48,736 nucleotides of DNA from JBHIBD01 sp046758865 (GCA_046758865.1 JBHIBD010000006.1:1-48736); one strand, 5' to 3'; shown: positions 34,825 to 43,294, counted from the first letter of the stretch. The notes: generated by a model not told the origin, from the letters alone. Made by a program: numbers and translations.

Positions 34825-35830
34825 AGAGGGTATAAAGCTTATACACTCGCACGACCTTACCCAACTGGGAATGACAGCAGATTCCCTCACTAATACGCTA
34901 CATCCCAACCCTTACCGCACCTACGCCATAGATAGGAACATCAATTACACCAATATCTGTGAGGCTCGGTGCTACTTCTGTGCCTTCTCCACCGACGAAG
35001 GTGGGCAAGACGCCTACGTTATTTCTGAAAAAGACCTCTTCGACAAGATAGAAGAGACCCTGGAACAAGGGGGTACGCAGATACTCATGCAGGGTGGGAT
35101 GCACCCGGGTCTGAAGCTGAATTTCTACGAGGAAATGCTAGGGTCTATAAAGGAGAGATTTCACGTCCATATACATGCCTTCTCACCCCCTGAAATCACC
35201 CACCTCTCCCGCCTGGAGGCCCTCCCTGTAAGTACCGTTATAGCGAGACTTAAGTCCGCTGGGCTTGACTCTATCCCCGGTGGTGGGGCCGAGATACTTG
35301 TGGATAGATGCCGTAGTGCAATAAGCCCCAAAAAATGCACGTCTGAGGAATGGCTTGCCGTTATGAGAGAGGCCCATAAGCTGGGCATGAGGACCACGGC
35401 GACCATGATGCTTGGTCATATCGAGACCCTTGAAGAGAGGGTCATCCACATGGATAAAATCCGAAGACTCCAGGACGAGACCGGTGGCTTTACTGCATTT
35501 ATCCCCTGGACCTTCCAGCCCAAAAATACCAGGCTCGATTATTTGCCCCCTGTGGGGGCCTTTGAATACCTGAAGACCCTGGCGGTCGCCAGACTCTATC
35601 TTGACAACGTCTCCAACGTGCAGGCGTCCTGGGTAACTCAGGGCCCGAAGATAGGTCAGCTGGCCCTGAAGTTCGGTGCAAACGATATGGGAAGCACAAT
35701 GATTGAGGAAAACGTTGTAAGGGCTGCGGGCGTGAGCTTCAGGATGCGGCGTGAGGAGATTGAGCGTCTTATACATGACCTTGGCTACGAGGCACGTCAG
35801 AGGGATTTCTATTACAGACTCGTCAATTGA
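34763..35830 (+). CDS. mqnC: Cyclic dehypoxanthinyl futalosine synthase
   Basis: Radical SAM enzyme that cyclises dehypoxanthine futalosine in menaquinone synthesis. The cluster Cys are C66, C70 and C73 (CEARCYFC). QGGMHPGLKLNFYEEML near 112, PGGGAEILVDRCR near 173 and LALKFGANDMGSTMIEENVV near 298 separate it from MqnE. The start is TTG with GGAG 6 nt upstream, lying inside mqnA. At 355 residues it is complete. mqnB, mqnD and mqnE are not in the window. Confidence 0.94.
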   Translation: MSYTIEVILEKALSKKRIDLEEGIKLIHSHDLTQLGMTADSLTNTLHPNPYRTYAIDRNINYTNICEARCYFCAFSTDEGGQDAYVISEKDLFDKIEETLEQGGTQILMQGGMHPGLKLNFYEEMLGSIKERFHVHIHAFSPPEITHLSRLEALPVSTVIARLKSAGLDSIPGGGAEILVDRCRSAISPKKCTSEEWLAVMREAHKLGMRTTATMMLGHIETLEERVIHMDKIRRLQDETGGFTAFIPWTFQPKNTRLDYLPPVGAFEYLKTLAVARLYLDNVSNVQASWVTQGPKIGQLALKFGANDMGSTMIEENVVRAAGVSFRMRREEIERLIHDLGYEARQRDFYYRLVN

Positions 35831-35878
35831 TTTTAGTGTATAGCGTAGGGTTCCGCCCCGCGTGAGGTTGTATAATAA

Positions 35879-36181
35879 ATGAAAAAGCTCCTGTGTATAA
35901 TAAAACCGTTCAAGCTCCAAGAGGTCATTAAGGCCCTGGAAAATGTCGGTATAAAAGATGTCGCCATCACCGAGGTCAAGGGCTATGGGCGACAGAAGGG
36001 CCACCTTGAACTCTATCAGGGCTCAGAGTACATCATCTCATTCCTGCCCAAGGTAAAGCTGGAGATGACCGTATCAGATGATGAGCTAGAGAAGGTCATT
36101 GACACTGTCAGGAGCGCAGCCTTCACAGGCCGTATAGGCGACGGGAAAATTCTTGTGTTCAGCGCAAAGGGAATGAAATAA
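35879..36181 (+). CDS. glnB: PII-type nitrogen regulatory protein, shortened C-terminus
   Basis: PII proteins sense ATP/ADP and 2-oxoglutarate and control ammonium transport and glutamine synthetase. KLLCIIKPFKLQEVIKAL opens the protein; the T-loop reads VKGYGRQKGHLELYQGSEY, including the Tyr that is uridylylated in E. coli (Tyr51 equivalent), and GRIGDGKILVF closes the core. It stops at 100 residues, where normal GlnB/GlnK has about 112 and ends with a VxRIRTGE stretch whose Arg residues contact ATP. No frameshift that would restore the tail is evident. It stands alone after mqnC, without amtB or glnA. Confidence 0.85.
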   Translation: MKKLLCIIKPFKLQEVIKALENVGIKDVAITEVKGYGRQKGHLELYQGSEYIISFLPKVKLEMTVSDDELEKVIDTVRSAAFTGRIGDGKILVFSAKGMK

Positions 36182-36207
36182 TAATGTATGTGCAAGCATT
36201 CAGTCTG

Positions 36208-36651
36208 CTATTTTCCTTGCGTTCGAATATATGTTTTCTTATACACCCGTCCGGTAGCGTCTTCAGCCCAAACAAAATCAATGCTGTCCAGCTTTAATAA
36301 ACTTTGGTCAATAAAAAAGTCTGTAGTCGGCTTGGTTTCTGTCAATATTCGGTTGCCGGATAGTAAGCTATCACTAAACATTACCCAAGGTTTGCCTCCT
36401 TCACCCAATAACTTAACGCCTGCTCTTATAATATTTACAGGTCGCCTACCTTTATTGATAACCGTCATGACAAAATAGTGCTTATCAGGGTCGTAAGCAC
36501 CTGGCCTAATACCTCTGATTTTCATATTCTTGTGGTACTTTAATGCAATTTTCGGTCTATCCCTCAGGATGTTGTAGGCGTTCCATCCTAAACTAACTAC
36601 CGCAATTACCACAGCAGAGATTGCAATCCATGTCGTAGAATCAACGGCCAC
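36208..36651 (-). CDS. Membrane-anchored hypothetical protein
   Basis: Not recognised. The 147 residues comprise one N-terminal membrane segment (about 8-28, IAISAVVIAVVSLGW) and a soluble domain predicted to be mostly beta-strand (HYFVMTVINKGRRPVNIIRAGVKLL), like an immunoglobulin-type fold. The coding region is richer in A+T than neighbouring genes, as is the block beyond topoisomerase VI A, which hints at recent acquisition. It converges on glnB and lies downstream of the topoisomerase VI A gene on the same strand, with a palindromic repeat between. Confidence 0.6.
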   Translation of the reverse strand: MAVDSTTWIAISAVVIAVVSLGWNAYNILRDRPKIALKYHKNMKIRGIRPGAYDPDKHYFVMTVINKGRRPVNIIRAGVKLLGEGGKPWVMFSDSLLSGNRILTETKPTTDFFIDQSLLKLDSIDFVWAEDATGRVYKKTYIRTQGK

Positions 36652-36679
36652 CTAGTTTATTACCTCATTATCAAGGACG

Positions 36680-36710
36680 GGTAGCACAGGGTTAGTTGCC
36701 CTGTGCCACC
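36680..36710. repeat. Palindromic repeat near the 3' end of topoisomerase VI A
   Basis: GGTAGCACAGGG and CCCTGTGCCACC form a 12-bp stem with one mismatch and a 7-nt loop. It may act as a weak terminator or REP-type element; no T-run follows. Confidence 0.5.
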
Positions 36711-36780
36711 TGCTTCCAGACCTTGTTCTTTGATGTATGGTCTCTCTAAAAGCTTCATGAAATGCAATAGGCCCTCTCGC

Positions 36781-37860
36781 TCATGGCAGGAATTTCTCGG
36801 TGTGCCTTAGCTTCCTAGGGAGGTAGGTATCAATGACATAATTCAATCCGTGCTTGGCCAGGGCCTGCTGCTCGACGCGCACGCCCATCTTTATCATCTG
36901 TTGAATCGCCTTCTGCCATTCCTTATGGTGGATGATAAAGGGGTCGTTCTTGAGCGCATCCTGGGCGCGCTTTATGTCCACCTCCTTGAGGGGGTGGGTC
37001 GGCAGCTTGTAGTCAATTATGTCCTGCGGCGTCACCCCCAGATAACGTGCCTTGGGCACGCAGAAGTATTTGTTTATATGGGCTGCGTTTCCCGAGCCTA
37101 CCTTTAGCGTTCGGTATATATTTCCTATCCCATACGGGTCGCCGTCCACAAAGGCATAGACGGGTATCTTTTTCTTCTCCGACAGTCGCCTTATAAACCT
37201 GCGGCAGGCCCTGGTGGGCACGCCTCCCATGGATATCAGGATGCAGTTTGCCTTCTTCCAGTAGTTATGTTTGACCAGACGCTGAAACATCCCGGCCGTC
37301 TCTATGGCCAGGATAAATTTCGCATCCGTCTCAAACCCCAGCTGCTCTACGGATATGGGCACGGAGTATGCCCCGGAGCCAAACTTGGTGCAGTCTATAC
37401 GCAGCGGTTTTCCCCTGTCGTCTTTATCAATGACTACCAACCTTCCCGCCACCTCGCCGCCTTTTTCCTCGGGGATAAAACCCAGTTGTTCACGGTTTAC
37501 CAGGAATAGGGCCTCGATGTCGTCCATAACGGCGTCCGACTCCGGCTGCTCGTCGAATCGGGCCTCTTCCCAGTTCTTTGACACATAATAGGCCTCTCGC
37601 TTGGTGGCGATATCGTCCTGCTCTATCAGCTCCTTTGACAGGGCCATCATCCTCAGCGTCTGAGCAAAGGTCTTTACCGTATTGACCGTCAGTGTGCGGA
37701 CCTTTTTTGAGCCCTTTAACTCAAAGAACCCCACCTGGGGTCTGTATTTTACATTGCTGAGTGACCTCAACGGAAAACTCATTGAGGGCTTTTGTTTCTT
37801 GAGGATTTTTGTCTGTACCCCCGACGCAGCAGAGTTTATTCCTTTTAACGTAGTTGACAC
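36781..37860 (-). CDS. top6A: DNA topoisomerase VI subunit A (Spo11-like)
   Basis: DNA-cleaving subunit of the type IIB topoisomerase, which passes one duplex through another with ATP. The catalytic Tyr is expected at Y92 in the winged-helix motif TKREAYYVSK. The Toprim domain follows, with E187 (AIETAGMFQRL) and D239/D241 (FVDGDPYG). The 359 residues are the usual archaeal length. The protein is typical of Archaea and plants and patchy in Bacteria. Its partner is at 39560-41173, separated by three small genes on the same strand. G+C is higher than in that insert. Confidence 0.93.
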   Translation of the reverse strand: MSTTLKGINSAASGVQTKILKKQKPSMSFPLRSLSNVKYRPQVGFFELKGSKKVRTLTVNTVKTFAQTLRMMALSKELIEQDDIATKREAYYVSKNWEEARFDEQPESDAVMDDIEALFLVNREQLGFIPEEKGGEVAGRLVVIDKDDRGKPLRIDCTKFGSGAYSVPISVEQLGFETDAKFILAIETAGMFQRLVKHNYWKKANCILISMGGVPTRACRRFIRRLSEKKKIPVYAFVDGDPYGIGNIYRTLKVGSGNAAHINKYFCVPKARYLGVTPQDIIDYKLPTHPLKEVDIKRAQDALKNDPFIIHHKEWQKAIQQMIKMGVRVEQQALAKHGLNYVIDTYLPRKLRHTEKFLP

Positions 37861-37927
37861 AACCTGCTCCTTTCTAAGAATTCAATACCTGTTTAAAACA
37901 ATATATTTGGCGGTTGAATTTACTATG

Positions 37928-37974
37928 TAGTTGCTCAATTCATCCAGCCCGAAGCCCCATAAATGGGGCAACTA
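37928..37974. repeat. Palindromic element between topoisomerase VI A and the AT-rich island
   Basis: TAGTTGC at 37928-37934 is inverted as GCAACTA at 37968-37974, with an internal hairpin GCCCCAT / ATGGGGC next to the right end. It abuts the second element at 37980. Confidence 0.5.
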
Positions 37975-37979
37975 CGGCC

Positions 37980-38051
37980 GGGTAGGTCATGGTCACACCA
38001 CGACCTCACAATATGCTACACCTGTGGTCAAGGCGTGGCCTTGACCTACCC
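37980..38051. repeat. Two-hairpin palindromic element with GGGTAGGTCA ends
   Basis: GGGTAGGTCA (37980-37989) is inverted as TGACCTACCC (38042-38051). The right half contains a perfect 8-bp stem, GGTCAAGG with CCTTGACC; the left half a weaker stem around GGTCATGG and CCACGACC. The layout matches the other two-hairpin elements here although the sequence differs. It marks the left edge of the AT-rich island. Confidence 0.6.
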
Positions 38052-38073
38052 TACTTGTATACTGTTCTCAAGG

Positions 38074-38949
38074 TTATGAAAAACAACTTGGATAAGCTTC
38101 TATCAAACGAGTGGTGTCTTGTCCGTCTATGATTCCATAAAATATCTTTTTTTGCTCATATATAGATTTTGCAACAGCAAAGCAGCGCATTTGTTCTAGT
38201 ATGCTTTCATCAATTTCTCCCCAATGCTGGATAATGAAGACTTCAGCAGGACTTCTAAATAACCTTTGTATCTGATCTGCTTGCTTACCCATATTCTTCG
38301 GTGTTAGCTTCCGAGGCGATCCCTTTCCTTTTAATGCAAAAGCAGCAGCAACTCTTTTGCCTTTGATTCGGACTCGCGTTGAAAACAAATCATTTTTCTC
38401 TCCACCCCAATCATTGAAAGTGCCACGTTCGTCCAACACTTTCTGTAGTCCCTCCTTAAATGTTTTTTCTTGCAAAGGCGTCGTGGCTAAGGCAGATTTT
38501 ATTTTCCTAACCTTTGAAAAAGAATCTATGTCATCAAGCGTGACTTGCTTGACCCTTACCGAATTCGTGGGAACAGAAATTGTTATTTGACGGGTTGCTC
38601 TCGGATTGATCTTTGTGGGAAAACCAACTAGTTTCTTTGGATTGCCAGCAAGAGATAGGATTTTATTTTTGTGTTGTGAGTAAAATGGATATTTTTGATA
38701 CGCAGTTTTACCATTGGATTTAACTTTTTTTATTATGCCGTTGCTATAAAGCTTCAATGCCTCTTGCAATATTCTGCCATGCTTCAAGCCCGTGAGTTTT
38801 TCTAATTCAGTAACTGTCTTGATTCTCTTTTTGCCTTGGTATATGGCAGTAAAAACTTTCCGTCGGTCCGCGGACCTACCAATTACCTTGGCTGCATTTG
38901 CTATTTGGTCATTGAGATTTGAGCGTGAATCAGAAACTTCTAAAGTCAT
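38074..38949 (-). CDS. Winged-helix plus nuclease-like hypothetical protein between topoisomerase VI genes
   Basis: A 291-residue protein of unknown role. Residues 28-90 form a winged-helix-like domain (VTELEKLTGLKHGRILQEAL). The C-terminal part, about 135-291, includes DERGTFNDWGGEKNDLFSTR, AAAFALKGKG (203-210) and then LTPKNMGKQADQIQRLF, EVFIIQHWGEI and YGIIDGQD. The order Asp, beta-strand, Lys (D187 ... K207) recalls restriction-endonuclease-like folds, but the usual acidic residue two before the Lys is Ala205, so activity is uncertain. The DNA is clearly AT-rich compared with the topoisomerase genes. It is the last gene of a three-gene string. Confidence 0.65.
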   Translation of the reverse strand: MTLEVSDSRSNLNDQIANAAKVIGRSADRRKVFTAIYQGKKRIKTVTELEKLTGLKHGRILQEALKLYSNGIIKKVKSNGKTAYQKYPFYSQHKNKILSLAGNPKKLVGFPTKINPRATRQITISVPTNSVRVKQVTLDDIDSFSKVRKIKSALATTPLQEKTFKEGLQKVLDERGTFNDWGGEKNDLFSTRVRIKGKRVAAAFALKGKGSPRKLTPKNMGKQADQIQRLFRSPAEVFIIQHWGEIDESILEQMRCFAVAKSIYEQKKIFYGIIDGQDTTRLIEAYPSCFS

Positions 38950-38988
38950 ATATAACCCCTTTTCCTACTTCCCCTACTTGCGAGGCGT

Positions 38989-39162
38989 TCATGGCTTGAC
39001 ATTAGTTTTCTTAATCTTTTCCATTGGAAGCATATTTCTTATTGTCCGTGCAGTTACACCAAGAACAGCACTCAATTCTGCCGTACTCGCACCAGCTCTA
39101 AATAAAGATAGAACAAGCAGCTTTTTTATCGCTTCAAGCTCTTTAAGTTCTTTGTCACCCAT
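38989..39162 (-). CDS. Small helix-turn-helix protein (57 aa)
   Basis: A short open frame, MGDKELKELEAIKK to KKTNVKP, with a strong ribosome binding site GGAGGTAACA right before the ATG. Residues 25-44 make a helix-turn-helix (STAELSAVLGVTARTIRNM), resembling sigma-70 region 4 or ArsR-type recognition helices. The upstream HTH gene ends 16 nt before its start, and the winged-helix/nuclease-like gene begins 39 nt after its stop. Its position, ribosome binding site and motif make it a real gene, probably a regulator or DNA-binding partner. Confidence 0.65.
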   Translation of the reverse strand: MGDKELKELEAIKKLLVLSLFRAGASTAELSAVLGVTARTIRNMLPMEKIKKTNVKP

Positions 39163-39178
39163 TGTTACCTCCCAACGA

Positions 39179-39529
39179 TTATTTTTCTAGATTCATTAAT
39201 TTAACGTAAAGCGGCTTTCCTGGACCACCAATGTCATAAATAATCCCTTTCTCCTCCCAGTCTTGCAGGATTGGAGACAGGGTCCCAGCGGTAACGCCAA
39301 TAACTTTAGCTAACTCGCCCAAGCCTTTTTCTCCATCACACGCATTATATCCCTTAATGTAAGCTTCTGGCGTTTTCTTTTTTGCTTTAACAAGTTCCTT
39401 TATTTTCTTTTCGCCAAAAACTTGCCTTGAAAGAAGGGAAATAATGACTTTATTTTGCCTTGCAATAATTTCTTCTGGTCTAGTTTTCTTGTCTACCTTT
39501 TGTCCTTTCATTTTTTGTTTTTTCCCCAT
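39179..39529 (-). CDS. Winged-helix DNA-binding protein (116 aa)
   Basis: A very basic N-terminus (about 1-30) leads into a helical region and a helix-turn-helix at 70-88 (LGELAKVIGVTAGTLSPIL), followed by a wing (GIIYDIGGPGKPLYVKL). The ATG follows GAGGAGGTG, a strong ribosome binding site. It is the first gene of the three-gene AT-rich string and starts 30 nt downstream of the topoisomerase VI B stop. Its recognition helix (GVTAGTLSPIL) is close to that of the 57-residue protein next to it (GVTARTIRNML), suggesting related origin. Role unknown; MarR-like repression is only a guess. Confidence 0.65.
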   Translation of the reverse strand: MGKKQKMKGQKVDKKTRPEEIIARQNKVIISLLSRQVFGEKKIKELVKAKKKTPEAYIKGYNACDGEKGLGELAKVIGVTAGTLSPILQDWEEKGIIYDIGGPGKPLYVKLMNLEK

Positions 39530-39559
39530 ACCACACCTCCTCGGAGTACAAAATCCAAC

Positions 39560-41173
39560 TTATTGCTTCCTGCTTCGCTCCAGTACATCCGTCAGGTTGT
39601 TTACAATCTTTTTCTCCTGCCGGTCGCTCAGTTTTAGTATGTCTTTTAGGGCGATGCCTATGTGGGGGATGTATGCCTTAATATACGATTTCTTCTTCTC
39701 CGCATCCTCGTGGCGGCGTCTCTTGGACAAAAACGCCGAGAGCTTGCGCCCGCAGTCCTGAACGGCCAGTTTTATGTCCCGCTCTATTTCAGGGTAATGG
39801 GCAACGGCCTCCTTGCTCTCTGAGGTAAACGGCACCCAGACCGAGGCCACGTGTACCATGAGCACCACAGGCCCTGTGGGCAGGGCCCCGTTTGACTGCT
39901 GGAGCCCGTAGTTGCGCCAGGTGGTATCTATAACCGATTCAGTAACAGCGCAGGCGGATTTCTGATATAACAGTGGTACGCGGTTGGCGAACCTGATGAG
40001 CTTGGCAAGCCCCTCTGATGGGAGCTTTCCACCGTAGGCAAGCCCCGCCTCCACCACGAACGGGTTCCCGCGGTAGACGGAGGGTGAGCGCGTGGTGGTG
40101 GCGTAAAAGTCGGCGTTAAACTGCCTCTTAAGCCCTTTCAGTATGAGCTCCTCCCCGATGGGCACCACGCAGTCTGTCGGTGGGGCCATAATCTTTGTCT
40201 CGTGTATGGACTTTAGCAGCTTATCGGCCTCTGCACGGGCAATCCTTTTGGGTCGGGCGTTCATGTTCAGCCCCGCCTTTTCGCATATCTCCTGGGCAAG
40301 ACGCGTGCTCACCCTGGAAAACTCGGTATGGAGAAAACTTGATAACGTCCGCGCCTTGGTGTCGTGGAGCATGTGAATGAGGGTCCCCAGCTCTATCCCG
40401 TATGGGTGCGGCTTTATCTCCTTCGCCTCCCGTGGCAATTCCTTAGATGCCCTGGGCAGGAGCAGTTCGTTCTTTTCGGGGTTAATGTACCTGATGGTGG
40501 CGTGCGGGTTGGCAACGGCGGTTTGTTCCAGGTACTCGTCCACGGACTGCCGCCCCTTCTGGTATCTCGACTCCAGTTCTATCACCACCCGTGTACCGTG
40601 CAGTCCGTCCCACTCAACCTCTTTTTCCTTTACTATAACGGGTTCGTTCATCTGTGTGTGAAGTGCAAGCTCGCAGTAGTATGCGGGTTTACGCGGTGAG
40701 ATGCGTGAGGTGATGCACACGGGCTGTCCCGTGGTGAGCTGTCCATACATCCCTGCGGCAGAGATGCCGATGCCCTGCTGGCCGCGCGACATCTTGAGGC
40801 GGTGAAACTTTGAGCCGTATAGGAGCTTGGCGAATATATTTGGTATCTGTGCCTTGACGATGCCAGGGCCGTTGTCCTCGATGGTGACCTTGAACCGGTC
40901 CTCACGCCTTGTTGGCTCTATTTTTATAGTAATTTCGGGCAGTATCCCGGCCTCCTCACAGGCGTCGAGTGCGTTGTCAACTCCCTCCTTGACACAGGTG
41001 AGGAGCGCCTTTCGTGGGTTATCGAAGCCGAGCAGATGACGGTTCTTTGTAAAGAATTCACTGACCGATATTTCGCGCTGTCTTTTCGCCAGGATGTAGG
41101 CTATACCCTGTGAAGCCACCTTCAGTCGGGCATGCTCCGGCCTTGACTTCTTTGCTGCAGTTTCTTGGCGCAT
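39560..41173 (-). CDS. top6B: DNA topoisomerase VI subunit B (GHKL ATPase)
   Basis: ATP-operated clamp of topoisomerase VI. GHKL motifs are EGVDNALDA (63-71, with the catalytic Glu63), EDNGPG (99-104) and GQQGIG (131-136). An H2TH-like region and the transducer domain follow, with the ATP-contacting Lys expected in the later part; the C-terminus is basic. From ATG 41173 the protein is 537 residues, close to the Sulfolobus-type form without an extra Ig domain. AGAGGAG precedes that ATG; an 8-codon longer TTG start is less likely. Subunit A lies downstream on the same strand, past three inserted genes. Confidence 0.93.
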   Translation of the reverse strand: MRQETAAKKSRPEHARLKVASQGIAYILAKRQREISVSEFFTKNRHLLGFDNPRKALLTCVKEGVDNALDACEEAGILPEITIKIEPTRREDRFKVTIEDNGPGIVKAQIPNIFAKLLYGSKFHRLKMSRGQQGIGISAAGMYGQLTTGQPVCITSRISPRKPAYYCELALHTQMNEPVIVKEKEVEWDGLHGTRVVIELESRYQKGRQSVDEYLEQTAVANPHATIRYINPEKNELLLPRASKELPREAKEIKPHPYGIELGTLIHMLHDTKARTLSSFLHTEFSRVSTRLAQEICEKAGLNMNARPKRIARAEADKLLKSIHETKIMAPPTDCVVPIGEELILKGLKRQFNADFYATTTRSPSVYRGNPFVVEAGLAYGGKLPSEGLAKLIRFANRVPLLYQKSACAVTESVIDTTWRNYGLQQSNGALPTGPVVLMVHVASVWVPFTSESKEAVAHYPEIERDIKLAVQDCGRKLSAFLSKRRRHEDAEKKKSYIKAYIPHIGIALKDILKLSDRQEKKIVNNLTDVLERSRKQ

Positions 41174-41391
41174 AACTTCTCCTCTAGCTTTCTTCAACCA
41201 TAACCATTTCTAGCACATCTAATGCCGCACTTGCCACTTGCTTATTGATTTTAATGTTTTTAAAAACAAGTTTGGTTTATTATAACTCTAAGCCTAAAAA
41301 TGTCAATATATTGTAGTCTTAATATCATAATCCTACACCAATGGTGCTAAGTAGGGTATGCCGGAGAAGGGAGTAGATTGGAAGGGCCACG

Positions 41392-42372
41392 CTATGAAAT
41401 AGTTTCCTTTATTGCCAGGTACTCGCCCCTGAACGTCTTACGGAGTCCACCATCGAGCTCCATGACCAGGCCACCCTGGGCTGATAAACCAATTATCTTG
41501 CCTACGTGTTCCTTGTTTCGTTCCTGTATCCTTACCTTGTGCCCTATCATGGGGAACAGCTCCACCCACCGATTCCTGATGCCCTTATAATCTCCGTCCT
41601 TAAGGAGTGTGTACCACTTATCTAGCTGTCTCAAGAGTGCTCGTGAGAGGCCGATGCGTTCGATTCGCGAGCCCTTTTCTATAAGCAGTGATGTGGCGGG
41701 GTAGATGACATCTTTTGGCAGCTCTCTCTTTGTAAGGTTTGCGTTTAGGCCTATACCTGCGAGGAAGTACGGCTCCTTTCCTCTTGGTGTCGTCGCCTCC
41801 ACCAGTATCCCACAGACCTTTTTGTTATTGACAATTACATCGTTAGGCCATTTTATGAGTGCGGGCAGGTTCACGAAGTCACGAACGGCCTCCGCCACGG
41901 CCACGGCCATCATCCCAGCCAATAGGCATATACGGTCCATTTTTATATGCGGCCTCAGTATCGTAGTCATGAGGATGCCCTTGCGTTTTGGGCAGTACCA
42001 GTGGTGTCCCACCCTACCTCGGCCCCTCCGCTGTTCCTCTGCGAAGACGGTGGTTCCATCGCGGGCACCCTTCTCTGCCAGCCCCTCGGCCGCGCTCATG
42101 GTGGAGTCCACCTCCTCGTACGTAAGTATCTCGCGTCCAATAACATGTGTATTGAGCCCTCTCTGTATCTCGTCTGGCACTAAACGGTCAGGGATTGCCA
42201 TAAGTCGGTACCCACGGCGTGGATGGTAGTCAATGGCGTAGCCTGCCTGTTGGATACGCATAAGCTCTTGGTGCAACTGGGTCTCGGTGAGGGATGTACG
42301 CAATATGAGTTCGCTGAAGGCGAGCCATTTTCCCACGGGGTCATGCAGGCAGTCGAGTACCGTTTCCTTCAA
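41392..42372 (-). CDS. birA: Biotin-protein ligase and biotin operon repressor
   Basis: Attaches biotin to carboxyl-carrier proteins. The N-terminal 60 residues form a winged helix (SELILRTSLTETQLHQEL), so it may also repress biotin genes. The ligase core has STMSAAEGLAEKG near 89, the biotinyl-AMP loop RRGRGRVGHHW near 114-124 and KWPNDVIVNNKKVCGILVE near 173. The C-terminal SH3-like domain is present. The 326 residues are typical of group II BirA. It is a single gene, with 218 nt to topoisomerase VI B downstream and a 260-nt gap upstream shared with thiE, in which only a short CCCCGCTTAAGGGG palindrome near 42525 is seen. Confidence 0.93.
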   Translation of the reverse strand: MKETVLDCLHDPVGKWLAFSELILRTSLTETQLHQELMRIQQAGYAIDYHPRRGYRLMAIPDRLVPDEIQRGLNTHVIGREILTYEEVDSTMSAAEGLAEKGARDGTTVFAEEQRRGRGRVGHHWYCPKRKGILMTTILRPHIKMDRICLLAGMMAVAVAEAVRDFVNLPALIKWPNDVIVNNKKVCGILVEATTPRGKEPYFLAGIGLNANLTKRELPKDVIYPATSLLIEKGSRIERIGLSRALLRQLDKWYTLLKDGDYKGIRNRWVELFPMIGHKVRIQERNKEHVGKIIGLSAQGGLVMELDGGLRKTFRGEYLAIKETIS

Positions 42373-42643
42373 GGTAGAAAGTCCTTAATTCCATTAAGTC
42401 GCGGAAACGTGGCGATTATAGCAGCATTATGACAGCAGAGTCAACCTGTTAAGGCACGGGTATGAAAGGTGGGGCAAGGGTCAGAAAAAGGATATGGGTG
42501 GGGTGCAGAATGAAACCCTTCTGAATATTCCCCGCTTAAGGGGAGAGGCAGTGCAGAGAACAATTCTCTACTGTCTACTATATAAGCACTTGAATAAAAA
42601 CCTTGAAGGTAAAACTGTATTATGATAAATCTTGCGGATAGCG

Positions 42644-43294
42644 ATGAGTGGCAAGCGCTTGAGAAAGGCCATTAGGGAAGCAAGGCTCTACGTCCTGCTC
42701 ACAAGTAACCTGTGTAAACACTCTGCCCTTGATACTGCAAGGCTTACTATACATGGAGGTGCAGAGGTACTCCAACTGAGGGGCAAGGACATGCCCGAAA
42801 AGGAACTCCTCAGGCTTGCCCGAGAGCTCAGGGGGCTGACCAGGGAACTCGGTACTCTATTTATTATAAATGACCGTCCTGACATTGCTGTAGAAGTCCA
42901 GGCAGACGGGCTACACATAGGCCAGGAAGACATACCAATCGAAGAGGCCAGACGCTTAGTTGGAAATGACAGACTAATTGGGCTTTCGGCCCACAGCATC
43001 CAAGAGGCCCGCCGGGCACAGGCCCACGGGGCAGATTACCTGGGAATAGGCCCCATCTTCACCACAGACACCAAGGCACAGGCAAACCCCGTTGGCACCA
43101 AACTAATAGAAGAGACCGTAAAGGAGATTGATATACCGTTCTTTGCCATCGGGGGCATCGACACACGGAATATCCGACAGGTCTTAGACGCAGGGGCTAC
43201 ACGCGTGGCAGTTTGCTCAGCAATCGTCTCTCAAGAAGACGTGCTGGCAGCTACGAGGAGCTTCAGCCACGAGCTAAGCAAATTAATCCTATGA
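42644..43294 (+). CDS. thiE: Thiamine-phosphate synthase
   Basis: Joins HMP-pyrophosphate and thiazole phosphate to thiamin phosphate. The TIM barrel carries LRGKDMPEKELL near 45, INDRPDIAVEVQADGLHIGQED near 76, GIGPIFTTDTKAQANPVG near 132 and FFAIGGIDTRNI near 164. From ATG 42644 it is 216 residues; a TTG four codons upstream is the alternative. No TPP riboswitch is seen before it. Its presence shows the cell makes thiamin, so a genuine thiC is expected elsewhere if the ThiC-family gene at 17378 is bzaF. Confidence 0.92.
   Translation: MSGKRLRKAIREARLYVLLTSNLCKHSALDTARLTIHGGAEVLQLRGKDMPEKELLRLARELRGLTRELGTLFIINDRPDIAVEVQADGLHIGQEDIPIEEARRLVGNDRLIGLSAHSIQEARRAQAHGADYLGIGPIFTTDTKAQANPVGTKLIEETVKEIDIPFFAIGGIDTRNIRQVLDAGATRVAVCSAIVSQEDVLAATRSFSHELSKLIL

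Noticed and set aside
35183..36004. A 273-codon open frame on the minus strand opposite mqnC and glnB
   Set aside because: It mirrors two clear genes, has no ribosome binding site and shows low-complexity, family-less protein; it is a by-product of their codon use.
36781..37860. Wadjet JetD or plasmid Topo-like origin for the topoisomerase A gene
   Set aside because: The protein has the full Tyr winged helix and Toprim of topoisomerase VI A, and a complete B subunit is nearby; no jetA, jetB or jetC is present.
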